From assembly GCA_000310025.1 (NCBI GenBank), contig FN649737.1, positions 1,803,896 to 1,818,812 of the forward strand: a DNA stretch of 14,917 bases. The letters are read 5' to 3'. The notes under the pieces are model-generated. The model worked only from the letters and a program-made list of their open reading frames with translations, was not told the DNA's origin and did not search any database. Position numbers and translations under genes: made by a program. Position 1 is the stretch's first letter, and each line of letters opens with the position of its first letter. The DNA comes from Ectocarpus siliculosus (taxonomy: Eukaryota; Sar; Phaeophyceae; Ectocarpales; Ectocarpaceae). Below are positions 1-7,445 of the stretch, piece by piece.

Positions 1-1477
1 TTATTGAATGACAGCGTAACCACTAAGTGAACGCCGTGGTGTTTCCACGGTATCTGAAAAACCGTCGTATACATACCGTGGAACTACGGTCGTATACGCA
101 CCGTGGATACACCAAAGGTGTGCGCCATTCATTACCCACTGATATATCGGTTCTTATAGGGTATTTTCACACTGAATATTGTTCATGGGCAACTCTGTCA
201 TGGTACGGTATAGATTCACCGCATTACCGTGGTTCACGGTGCAATTAACGAGGATGGTCCTCCGAAAAAAGGTCAAGCGTGAAGAGTCGAAAGGATAATT
301 CACAAGCAAGAGATTGGATGATCGCGCAAGGAGTGCTTGCAACCAAACGAGACCTCATCGCGCCCGCGGTCATTGGACCACGTTGGAGATCCAACGATTC
401 TCAAGAAGACAAGACCCTGCATGATAGAATCATACCAACGAAACTCGAGAAAGAAAACACTTTCGTCACAAGAAAGCTCGCTTACGCCGGGATTGGAACC
501 CCTGACCATGGGTGAAACGTTTGCGAGGATACCAACTAGACTACTACCTGGGCGACCGTCTACATATCATCGGTTGGAAAATTCGGACAAGCACGATCAG
601 GTCATCTGGGCGAGGAAAGCAACACAAGCGGGAACGCAGAACGAAGTTTCAACCAAGTAGCGCCAGAGCAACAAAAATAGCAAATCCCACTGTGTACCAG
701 GAGCGTACCACTGGAAATGGTGCCTACATGGAAAATCGAGTAAAGGTAGCGTGGGCCATCACCAACCAGCCAAACAAGGACAGATCAGGAAATATAGAGA
801 CCTCTTGCACGAAATCAATATATTCAATTTCACATACTCATGTCGGACCGTGTGTCCGCCTATTTGTCTTTGTCAGCGCCTGTCTCTAATGATTGGGTCG
901 AATCGGGACCAATCATCTACCGCACGTACGTTCACTGTCGGCGATGCGATTGCTAAAATCCACGAACCAGGATGCTTCCGTTGCCGACGGTCATACACGT
1001 GCGTAACGCAGCTACACAGTTGGGAGAACTACTGGTTGCGTGGCACTTCTGATGAAGTACGCTCAAAACGTTGTTCCGCCTATCTACATGGTGATTGCGA
1101 CTGATCATAGCACAGACACGAAAGCGGTTTTACCCGAGAGGTCACTCCTAGCCGTGCATGAATCTCGAATGTCGAGGATGTGGCGAGACCCGAAGCTGGG
1201 AGCGACCGATCAGAGTCGGGTCAATGACGTGGAGCGTCATCGAACGAGCAACGTCCCTTGCGTACGTGGAATGAGACAAGGTACCCTATGGCTAGCGTAT
1301 AGGAAACCCAAAATGATTTTATACACTTCCTCGAGCGTCCTGCTAGTAAGTGGTGGAGTCACGTCCTTTCGAGTGCGCAATCGCCTAACGTACGGGGAAG
1401 AGGCACCAACACCTACCTGTCAACACATTGTGAGTATAGCAAAAGTCTTGGTCCGACCAGATTTTGGGGGCGGATCG
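1..1477. other. Left-hand region without a recognisable gene
   Basis: No reading frame here shows a start codon, codon bias and domain pattern that I can support. The longest open stretch (about 1040-1564, plus strand) encodes up to 174 residues. It opens at a GTG, uses third positions without bias and runs into the start of the ~285 bp repeat at 1478, so I treat it as chance or as a relic. Only the first 250 bases show structure: short CCGTGG-containing repeats, listed separately. An old transposable element decayed beyond recognition is possible. Confidence 0.5.
43..107. repeat. CCGTGG short direct and inverted repeats
   Basis: TTCCACGGTAT at 43-53 is the reverse complement of ATACCGTGGAA at 73-83, giving an 11 bp inverted repeat. 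The block TCGTATACATACCGTGGA at 65-82 recurs, two mismatches apart, at 90-107, a 25 bp period. More CCGTGG words follow near 226-240. The 15-base string TTTCCACGGTATCTG recurs in the same orientation at about 3871-3885. The role is unknown; decayed subterminal repeats of a mobile element are one possibility. Confidence 0.55.
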
Positions 1478-1765
1478 ATAGAGAAAGCTGGACAATGCCA
1501 CACAAGCAACCAGCAGCACCACGTTAGGTTCGGAGCGGCCGAGTTGGCGATGATGTCGGGCTAGAGCGGGGTTGCGGAGGCGTCGCTGAAGCATGGAGGC
1601 ACAGCAGGGAAGTGCGAAGGAGCGCAAGTTCGGAGGTGAGGGCGAGTTGACCTTCATTCTCTCCGCAGAAGCGTAGAAGCATCACCCGCGTCGGGGGTGA
1701 GAAGGAAGCGAGTAGGAGCCAATAGGCTTGCACCCAAGGGCCACGGCCGTGCTCATGTTCGTGTT
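1478..1765 (-). repeat. Diverged direct repeat, copy A (~288 bp)
   Basis: This copy begins with ATAGAGAAAGC and ends with CGTGTT, as does copy B at 2560-2841. Shared blocks in the same order include CACAAGCAACC-GCAGCA, GGAGCGGCC-AGTT, GGTGAGGGCGAG and GAGTAGG-GCC-TAGGC. On the minus strand an ATG at 1756-1754 opens a short frame beginning M-S-T-A-V-A-L-G-C and continuing to P-S-H. Copy B has the matching frame with 13 of the first 20 residues identical. Copy A then hits a TGA, after which similarity continues in the same frame. Either the repeat was once coding on the minus strand or the match is only DNA-level homology. Confidence 0.7.
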
Positions 1766-2559
1766 GAACGACAGCACAGCAGTAGGCGTTTCGTCGTTTT
1801 CAATAACAGCAAGTAATAGCGATTCGAGGACGGTTTAACACCATCGAATTTAGTAATGTTTGAACATGTGCGAATAATATATGCACAACCGACGGCAATG
1901 ATTGATCTGTTTTTTGTTACCGAGACAATTGGTGCTACCACTCTACGCACGCTTTGATTGCACCAAATTAGTACCATCTTCAATTCTGTATTCAAGCAGC
2001 CGACGAGCGTGAAGCTGATGCCCGGAGCAGCCACGGCGGATACGAACCTCCTCTGGAAGCTCGGACGTTGCAGGAGAGGCACGTTAGCGCGCCAGAGGTA
2101 GAAGTTTGACGAAAACGTCATGGTCACGGACCTACCTGCCTTGCAAAGAATCATAACAAAGGAAACCAATGGTTTTTTGGAGATGACCAGGAGATCACAA
2201 GGTAGTGCATACGTAAATGTCCAAGTCGATGAACCTGGCGAGCAGCGAGTGAAGACCCGGCAGAATCACAATGAAACTGAACGGAGTTGGGCCAAGAACG
2301 CGAGAAATCAGGAGAAAAGAATACGGGAGACACCGTCGTAGTGCCGATCGTCAGCAGAGAGTAGCGAAACAAGCTGTACCAGCAGGTGGGGCCGCAACGT
2401 CGGACGACGGAAGAGTCGAACACGACGCGGCATTGTGGTGAGACACCAGTCACTTGCCCCGGGGCGACGGGACAAGATCGGTCATTGTGTAGGGAGGACG
2501 ATGGTCTACGAGAGGCGTGATGGACGAGGGCGGGAAAAAGAAGGCACAGGAAGGGTTGA
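1766..2559. other. Spacer between the two ~285 bp repeats, no gene recognised
   Basis: About 790 bp separate the repeat copies. Minus-strand frames of 138 residues (1753-2169) and 146 residues (2151-2591) are open but have no ATG in a useful place, no codon bias and no recognisable motif. The section adjoining copy B may be a continuation of the same decayed element. I see no promoter, RNA or repeat of note. Confidence 0.45.
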
Positions 2560-2841
2560 ATAGAGAAAGCCAGCCAGACCAAGCTACACAAGCAACCGGC
2601 AGCACTGCGCGAGGCTTTGGAGCGGCCAAGTTAGTGATGAGGACCGGGGCGCGGGGTGGAGAAGGCTTTTCACTGAGGTATCCGCCGTAGAGGCGGAATG
2701 GAGGAACGGTTCGAGGGTGAGGGCGAGATGGTGTCCTTTCTGCCCAGATTCAAGAAGGTGTGTTGGAAGTGGGAAGGAGAGGAGTAGGGGCCTGTAGGCC
2801 CGCACCCTAAGGTTACGACAGTGCCCATATCGACACGTGTT
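2560..2841 (-). repeat. Diverged direct repeat, copy B (~282 bp)
   Basis: This is the second copy of the 1478-1765 repeat, about 1.08 kb away in the same orientation. On the minus strand an ATG at 2828-2826 starts M-G-T-V-V-T-L-G-C and runs through P-S-H into a serine/proline-rich stretch, staying open longer than copy A. Both copies then keep a H-H and a G-R-S motif in the same relative frame, with stops in between. The two copies could be a tandem duplication, two members of a dispersed family, or strongly diverged terminal repeats of an element whose inside is the 790 bp spacer. Divergence looks roughly 30-40 percent by eye. Confidence 0.7.
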
Positions 2842-3944
2842 TGCCGAGCAGAGGCGGCACGGGGCGTTGCAGAGCTAAATGAGACTATGCAAAGGACCAA
2901 GTGGACACTGAATGATGTATGAAGCTGTTTACCGACATCGGCATGAAAAAAGAAGGGGCCGCAAAAATCGGCCCCAACGAACGGGGGCCGCAAGAATCGG
3001 CCCCAACGTGCATTTGTATGATCGAAGGACGGGGCTGCTGAAAAATACGACAATGTACTCCTCAGTCCATTCTTCAAGTATCTCCCCAAACTCAACAAGA
3101 AGAGTTTTCTTCCTTATTGTCTGGAGAACTTTAAGACCCGGTTTAGAACGGTAATAATGCAATAGTGATTGCGTAACTTTTCCTTGTCGGATTCGTCGAG
3201 GTATATTCCGTCGCGAACATCGAACGCCGACCGTATGTATGTAGACTACACCTGTTTTCATGGATGATGCTGCAAACGCCTTAGTGTTCGTTTGTTCAAG
3301 CGACATGAAGTCTCAGCGTGTTAACTTGAACCTAAAACGAACTGTCGTGCTGCACCATACTAGGATTCCCAAACGGTTAACCTACCGTGCGCGGGAAAGT
3401 TCCTCTCGCCACGAAGGTGGTAAGATGTCCGGGATTGGAGAACTTGACGCCGCGTGTGAAGAGTTTGACGCCATGGCCACGATGCGAAGGATACAATTGC
3501 CTGCTTTTGGCCGAGGGGGGAGCAGAAATAACGAGTTATAATGACAAGTCGAAACTGGCTCCGAAGCATGGGGCACTACAGACGTGCCCTATTTAGTGCG
3601 TCCTTAACAAAGCTACAATCATTGTCGGACAATAGCGGACAAGTCCTGGAAGAACAGCCCACGGGCTTGTTGCGGTCGGATCCTCGATACGGAAAGACTT
3701 GCTCGCGTGAAGACTTGACTTGATCGGCGTCGAAATATTATTGTTTGGATCCGATTCAGGCTATCATCACGACCTACGTGTATAGACCATTTATGAGTGT
3801 GGGAAGGCGGGAAAACTTGGGGGACATCAGAATGTTCGCCCGTTGGAATCGCTCCTCGATTCAGCATTGTTTTCCACGGTATCTGCGCTACACCGTCCCA
3901 CAAATTGTTGTTGTCCTGGGGTACGCTACTATCGAATCCGAGCA
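2842..3944. other. Region without a recognisable gene
   Basis: Apart from the tandem hairpins at 2955-3004, I see no supported gene here. Several frames of 60-190 residues are open on both strands (the longest on the minus strand at about 3619-4191), but they overlap one another and lack codon bias and recognisable domains. A short string at 3871-3885 matches one at 43-57. Confidence 0.45.
2955..3004. repeat. Two tandem perfect GC hairpins
   Basis: GGGGCCG-CAAAAAT-CGGCCCC (2955-2975) is followed 29 bp later by GGGGCCG-CAAGAAT-CGGCCCC (2984-3004). Each has perfect 7 bp arms around a 7-base, A-rich loop, and the two differ by one loop base. The linker AACGAACG and the bases after the second copy (AACGTG) share AACG, so the unit is a 29 bp tandem repeat. 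Possible roles are a transcript-end hairpin or a fragment of a minisatellite; the sequence does not decide. Confidence 0.8.
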
Positions 3945-4190
3945 CCTTGTCTAACGGTGGCCTAGGGAAGTGGTCATGCCCTGTCTGTTGGAATTGGTGG
4001 CCATCACGCCTATGCGGTTCCGAGAGGTGCACGCATGTCCGTACGCATCTCGGATACCGCAGTCGCAGGGGGATTTGTGTATCTCGAATGGATAGTTTTT
4101 CTGTGTGTGTGTTTATTATTAGCATCCACCGCGCTAACCGGCTGACCAATGAAAAGACGTCAGTCTTAGTGCGGTTGAAAACACAAAACA
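3945..4190 (+). pseudogene. Plus-strand relic related to the adjacent minus-strand gene
   Basis: Translated on the plus strand, this stretch contains S-N-G-G-L-G-K near 3952-3972, then about 150 bp later A-N-R-L-T-N-E and V-L-V-R-L-K-T-Q-N-T (about 4131-4190). The minus-strand gene at 4166-4912 has T-N-G-G-L-G-K-G, A-N-Q-L-A-H-E and A-L-V-R-L-K-T-V-H-T in the same order. The extra 150 bp could be an intron: it ends in a long pyrimidine/TG tract and TTATTAG at about 4120, although the donor (AA|GTGGTC) is weak. Similarity stops just after the last block, so this is at most a fragment of an inverted paralogue. The match is short and needs a proper alignment. Confidence 0.4.
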
Positions 4191-4912
4191 CTTCTATCTG
4201 CCATGAACTGGGACCCCGTGAGGGGGCAGCAGGGGGAGGCTAAACTATCCTTCGGATCAAAGACAGAAGCAGCAGCAACAGAAGAAAACTGGACGCGTCT
4301 ACCAAGGCTATTACCTTGTTGTACTCTAGTTCGTTTAGGAGTACTTTCACCATTATCCTCCTTGTTTTCGCTACCATCATTCTGATCCTCATCTTGACAA
4401 GAATCTCTGGGCATCTCTCCCCTGGCCCTACGTTTCTTGTTTTGGGGAAGGTCATCTGGCTCAAATATTTTGCTCTCTTCCACTCCTCCATGTTTTCCTC
4501 CTCCATCGTCGTTTTCGTCCTCCTTTCTTCCCTTTCCCTTTCCTTCGTCTCCGTCACTTCCAAAAGAATTACCCCCGTTACTATCGTTGTCGCAGAGATC
4601 CCAACCGATTGGTCTTGGCGGAAGTTGGTCGATCAGTAGCCCATGACGTATGAACACATCGCGAGTTCGCATCGACAGAAAACGAGCTAGCTCGAAGCTA
4701 AACCGTCTCCGAATCCTGTTAGTATGAACAGTTTTCAGGCGAACTAAGGCTGGTTCGTCGTCAAAATTCCCCCGGCAAAAAGCTTCGTGCGCCAACTGGT
4801 TGGCGATAGCAGCGATGAGTCGATTGGTGCCTTTGCCAAGACCACCATTCGTTGAAAAAGCAGCAGTAAGGCAAGTACTGACACTATTGGGATCCCACGT
4901 GGGACGTCCCAT
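4166..4912 (-). CDS. Acidic-tail protein with conserved-looking N-terminal segment (~248 aa)
   Basis: Family not recognised with confidence. From the ATG at 4912 the frame encodes 248 residues and ends with TAA at 4166. Residues 21-100 look globular and include G-G-L-G-K-G-T-N-R-L-I-A-A-I-A-N-Q-L (23-40), A-L-V-R-L-K (55-60) and a basic stretch R-I-R-R-R (66-70). Residues 107-195 are low-complexity, rich in Asp, Glu, Gly and Lys, with nuclear-signal-like K-K-R-R-A-R (159-164) and P-K-R-T-R (192-196). The segment 23-40 faintly recalls the G-N-C-L-F-x-A-I-x-x-Q-L start of OTU-type cysteine proteases, but the catalytic Cys position is Arg, so activity is not implied. The start is uncertain: the frame stays open upstream through the 21 bp satellite to about 5224 without a clear ATG, and several in-frame ATGs lie inside the repeats. 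An upstream exon joined by splicing is also possible. Third positions are A/T-richer than in the 8-14 kb gene. Confidence 0.5.
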   Translation of the reverse strand: MGRPTWDPNSVSTCLTAAFSTNGGLGKGTNRLIAAIANQLAHEAFCRGNFDDEPALVRLKTVHTNRIRRRFSFELARFLSMRTRDVFIRHGLLIDQLPPRPIGWDLCDNDSNGGNSFGSDGDEGKGKGRKEDENDDGGGKHGGVEESKIFEPDDLPQNKKRRARGEMPRDSCQDEDQNDGSENKEDNGESTPKRTRVQQGNSLGRRVQFSSVAAASVFDPKDSLASPCCPLTGSQFMADRSVLCFQPH

Positions 4913-5220
4913 GGGACACGTGGGCCGGCCCATGGGACACGCGGGCCATCCCATGGGACAGGTGGGACGTCCCACCTGTCCCGTGGGATGGCCCATACGG
5001 ACGCACGGGACACGTGGGACGTCCCGTGGGACACGTGGGACGTCCCGTGGGACACGTGGGACGTCCCGTGGGACACGTGGGACGTCCCATGGGACACCAA
5101 ATCTAGAACGTGGGACGCGTGGGACGCCCCATGGCACCACGCTAGGGACGTCCCACGCGGCGCTCGAAAACAGGCGTGGGACGTCCCAGCCGGTCTCCCC
5201 TACGGTGTCCCACTGCTGTC
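4886..5220. repeat. Palindrome-rich 21 bp satellite
   Basis: Degenerate 21 bp units built on GGGACACGTGGGACGTCCC run through this block. Four near-identical units are at 5007-5027, 5028-5048, 5049-5069 and 5070-5090; looser variants lie at 4886-5000 and 5110-5220, some carrying CCATGGG, GGCCGGCC or GGGATGGCCC instead. Each core unit holds two palindromes, CACGTG and GACGTC, which are also G-box/E-box and CRE-like bZIP core sites. The period is a multiple of three and the unit has no stop codon, so five of the six frames are open across most of the array. The apparent proline/valine- or threonine-rich peptides are therefore probably artefacts. The array sits at the 5' side of the 4166-4912 gene. 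Confidence 0.9.
4943..4994. repeat. 52 bp near-perfect palindrome inside the satellite
   Basis: Left arm 4943-4968 and right arm 4969-4994 are reverse complements over 26 bases with a single mismatch (T at 4954 against the base opposite), and the centre is GAC|GTC with no loop. It is longer than the palindromes expected from one 21 bp unit, so it seems to be a head-to-head junction where the array changes orientation. Such a structure can extrude as a cruciform and is prone to deletion. Confidence 0.85.
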
Positions 5221-5652
5221 CCACAGGCGTTTATAATAATTAGATATATTTATCAGCTAATTTAGTGCAAGATAAGAGAATACCCGAACACCCCAGCTGC
5301 TCTTCCCTACAGCAGTACCCAGCGACCTGTACCAAGCAGCAGCACGAGGTCGGATTACCAATCGTGCGAAAGGATCTTTAGGGGGTTCGGGGGTCGGGTT
5401 TCCGGAAGGTTCGGAAAGCATGCCGTGCTTTTTGGGCGCGCGCGCACGCGGTTCTTGACGGTTTGGAGGTGGTACTCGGCTAGCTCAGCTCTGCTAGCTT
5501 GCACACTGAAGCCCGAGCTGTGCAGGCTTGCAGAGCCTGCCTGCTCGTATGTTCTGTGGAGTATGTTCCTGCGCGCACAGGGGACTCATGGTGTGTAGGG
5601 GAGGAGAAGAATGCTGCTGCTAGAAAAACATGTCAGGACCGCCGAAAGCAAA

Positions 5653-5682
5653 CAATTAGTCTACAATCAATGTAGACTGTTG
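5653..5682. repeat. Perfect 8 bp inverted repeat (hairpin)
   Basis: AGTCTACA (5658-5665) and TGTAGACT (5671-5678) are exact reverse complements around ATCAA. The stem continues outwards as CAA...TTG with one bulged base. It could be a protein-binding operator-like dyad or a hairpin in RNA. There is no run of T on either side to suggest a simple terminator. Confidence 0.7.
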
Positions 5683-5772
5683 TCGGGGGCACCGATTTGT
5701 ATGTGCGCGCTACCGGGCTGCCGGTCGTTCGGTAGGGCGTGTACTGCTGCTGTACGAAGAGCGAGTGGGATA

Positions 5773-5797
5773 TCTAGCTGAGTCTAGCTGAGTCTAG
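5773..5797. repeat. Tandem TCTAGCTGAG repeat (2.5 copies)
   Basis: TCTAGCTGAG at 5773-5782 is repeated exactly at 5783-5792 and then begins a third time (TCTAG). It is a short microsatellite-like duplication with no assigned role. Confidence 0.75.
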
Positions 5798-6037
5798 GTG
5801 CTGTAGGTCTAGGCCGGAACCGCTTTCTGTGCTGTACACGAAAGAAACAACCGATTGCCCCGCAACGCTAGATAGAGGTAGGCGCATCAGCATCCAGATC
5901 TGCCGCTGCCATCTGCTTCCAGATTGATAGCTTGCCAACGTCCAACCAGGCACAACACTGCACAACAACCCATACGACGTCTGAAGAAGCATCTTTCCCC
6001 CAATCCCCCACAGCCACCCTATAAGGCGTCGAAGTCC

Positions 6038-6300
6038 TACCCATTTCCGGCTCAAGCTAGACCTAAACAAGGTATGACACAAGATATCACACCCCCTCGA
6101 CCGATTTTCCAAGCTCCATTCTTTCACAGCAGAAGCGTGGCAGCGCCGGAAACGGCGGCGTTGAAGCCGCTCTGTCAAGAGCCTTCAGAAACAGTCGTTT
6201 CATGCACGCATTCTCTTCGTGGAGTAATTGATGTTTGAAAATCGGTCCAGGGGGTATAGTATCTATAGTGTCACCTACGGTACGGTCCAGGCGGGTAGGC
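6038..6300. mobile_element. Inverted-repeat element, possible MITE or foldback (~260 bp)
   Basis: The string at 6082-6110 (…CACCCCCTCGACCGATTTTCC) is the reverse complement, with few mismatches, of 6237-6264 (GAAAATCGGTCCAGGGGGTA…). Weaker complementarity continues outwards to about 6038 and 6300: TGTGTCA-ACCT, GG-TC-AG and GGGTAGG blocks face each other. This gives arms of roughly 60-70 bp around a 126 bp centre with no coding content. No target-site duplication could be fixed by eye. It may be a MITE, or simply an old inverted duplication. Confidence 0.55.
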
Positions 6301-6670
6301 TGCTGCATTTACAGGCACACATCGCAGATGATCTGCTCCCATGTAGGTTGCAAATGGCAGATACTAGATTCAACACCTTCCCATGTCGAACTATCGAGAA
6401 AACCCCAAAGTTTTTGCGCAGGGTATATTGGGGAGATATTATACGAGTGTATTATACACCAGGTTTGAGCGAGTCGTCGCCACGTTGTTTTAAGCATACT
6501 TACTTGTAGACTTACTTCATGTCGGTTGAAGGGGAAGTTGGTTGAAGGGGGAGTTGCAGGAGGGGAGAGAGGAGCCGACATAGTCTCGCCGATAGCCTGC
6601 TTGTTAAGCTTTGGTTTAGAAGGGGTGAACGCGGAAAGAAAACAACATAGCTTTAATATATACCGGAATA
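6301..6670. other. Non-coding spacer with a 16 bp tandem duplication
   Basis: No supported gene. GGTTGAAGGGGAAGTT at 6524-6539 is repeated at 6540-6555 with one change. A long plus-strand frame (6526-7164, 212 residues) opens at TTG, crosses the 18 bp repeat cluster and shows no codon bias, so I do not call it. Confidence 0.5.
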
Positions 6671-6797
6671 GTCGGAGAGATAGGACCGGTCTGAGAGGTG
6701 GCACCGGTCGGGGAGATGGCACGGGGTTGCTAAAAAAATACGAGAACGGCCCGATTTACATCCATTTACGCACCGGGGTCAGTGAGATCGCACACCG
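6671..6797 (+). repeat. 18 bp repeat cluster, copy 1
   Basis: Three tandem 18 bp units of the GTCGGAGAGATGGCACCG type lie at 6671-6688, 6689-6706 and 6707-6724. A ~45 bp A/T-richer spacer follows, then GCACCGGGG and a fourth, looser unit ending at 6797. The section 6707-6797 aligns from end to end with 7291-7379 (91 against 89 bp), so the whole arrangement is a dispersed repeat and not just a microsatellite. Confidence 0.8.
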
Positions 6798-7274
6798 ACC
6801 GCCAAACCCAAGATTGAGCTCATTTTCAGCTGCCGGAGTGAGGTACATGTGTGTTCCTTATACATGTGGGGATGGTGTCAGCGGAGCGCCACCCCTGCAT
6901 GTACGTATGCATGGTCGCGGTTCACACGGGATGCCAGTTGATTTCATATTTGAATTGGTATGGAAGTTGCCAACCGTATACTCTCAACCAGACACACAAC
7001 GTACAAGCCACATCCTACCCCACCTTTCACAACACGAAGCTATTGTTGCTTCGTACGTACTGGTATCCGTAGAGGAACACCGAAACGAAAGCGGAAGACA
7101 ACTGATGCCGTATGTACCAGTACCTCAGATGGAAACGACATCCTTTCTTGTCGTCACTCTATAGCCAAACTCGCATCAAACACGACACCACTCGCTGTAT
7201 GGAAAGCTGTTACGTACCAGCCTACGTTGCCGTTACCGGTATGCTCCCACTCATACAACACCTGTGTGTATTTC
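6798..7274. other. Spacer between the two 18 bp repeat clusters
   Basis: About 480 bp with overlapping short open frames on the plus strand, none with a convincing start, codon bias or domain. No RNA gene or regulatory element is visible. Confidence 0.45.
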
Positions 7275-7445
7275 ATCGGAGATCGCACCGGTCGGAGAGA
7301 TCGCACCGGGCTGCCTTGAAAATGTAATCAAAAAGATCTAATTGCATTCCCGCACCGGGGGGTCGGAGACATGGCACCGGGGCGCGATAAAAACTCAAGG
7401 AAGAACATTTAAAAAAACGATCGCACCCGGTGCCATCTCTCCGAC
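7275..7445. repeat. 18 bp repeat cluster, copy 2, with A-rich stem-loop
   Basis: Units of the GTCGGAGAGATGGCACCG family occur at 7275-7290 (partial), 7291-7308 and 7362-7379 on the plus strand, and at 7428-7445 on the minus strand. The last two form a long inverted repeat: 7362-7388 pairs with 7420-7445 over about 26 bp, with two mismatches and one bulge, around a 31-base loop that is mostly A. The region resembles the end of a foldback or other non-autonomous element. Confidence 0.8.

Larger units (their letters stand above)
5228..6037. other. Non-coding region with small hairpins
   Basis: No supported gene. There is a G-rich stretch with a (GC)n run near 5437-5450, a 7 bp perfect stem at 5522-5540 (GCAGGCT-5-AGCCTGC) and a second hairpin at 5653-5682. 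A tandem TCTAGCTGAG repeat follows at 5773-5797. The stretch could include the upstream region of the 4166-4912 gene, but no TATA box or initiator can be fixed. Confidence 0.5.

Noticed and set aside
479-560. tRNA-like sequence on the minus strand (A-box-like TAGTCTAGTTGG and B-box-like GGTTCCAATCC, 31 bases apart)
   Set aside because: The spacing fits a tRNA and the middle resembles tRNA-Glu, but the acceptor, D and anticodon stems do not pair and only three T-stem pairs form. At most it is a decayed tRNA-derived repeat; chance is likely.
1040-1564. Plus-strand open frame of 174 residues
   Set aside because: It has a GTG start, no codon bias and no motif, and it runs into the ~285 bp repeat.
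1478-2841. LTR pair of a retrotransposon
   Set aside because: The copies are direct and of LTR-like size, but they differ too much, lack clear TG...CA ends, and the 790 bp between them has no gag, protease, reverse transcriptase or integrase motif.
3619-4191. Minus-strand open frame of 190 residues
   Set aside because: It lacks codon bias and motifs, overlaps the plus-strand relic, and the plus strand shows better similarity to a neighbouring gene.
4800-5243. Plus-strand Gly/Thr/Arg-repeat and Trp/Asp/Val-repeat frames across the satellite
   Set aside because: They arise from a stop-free 21 bp repeat that is open in most frames, so openness is no evidence of coding.
6526-7164. Plus-strand open frame of 212 residues
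   Set aside because: It has a TTG start and translates the 18 bp repeat cluster, with no bias at third positions and no recognisable domain.
6671-7445. CRISPR-like array of regular repeats
   Set aside because: The units are tandem or irregularly spaced, in both orientations and without unique spacers of constant size; the region is eukaryotic in character.
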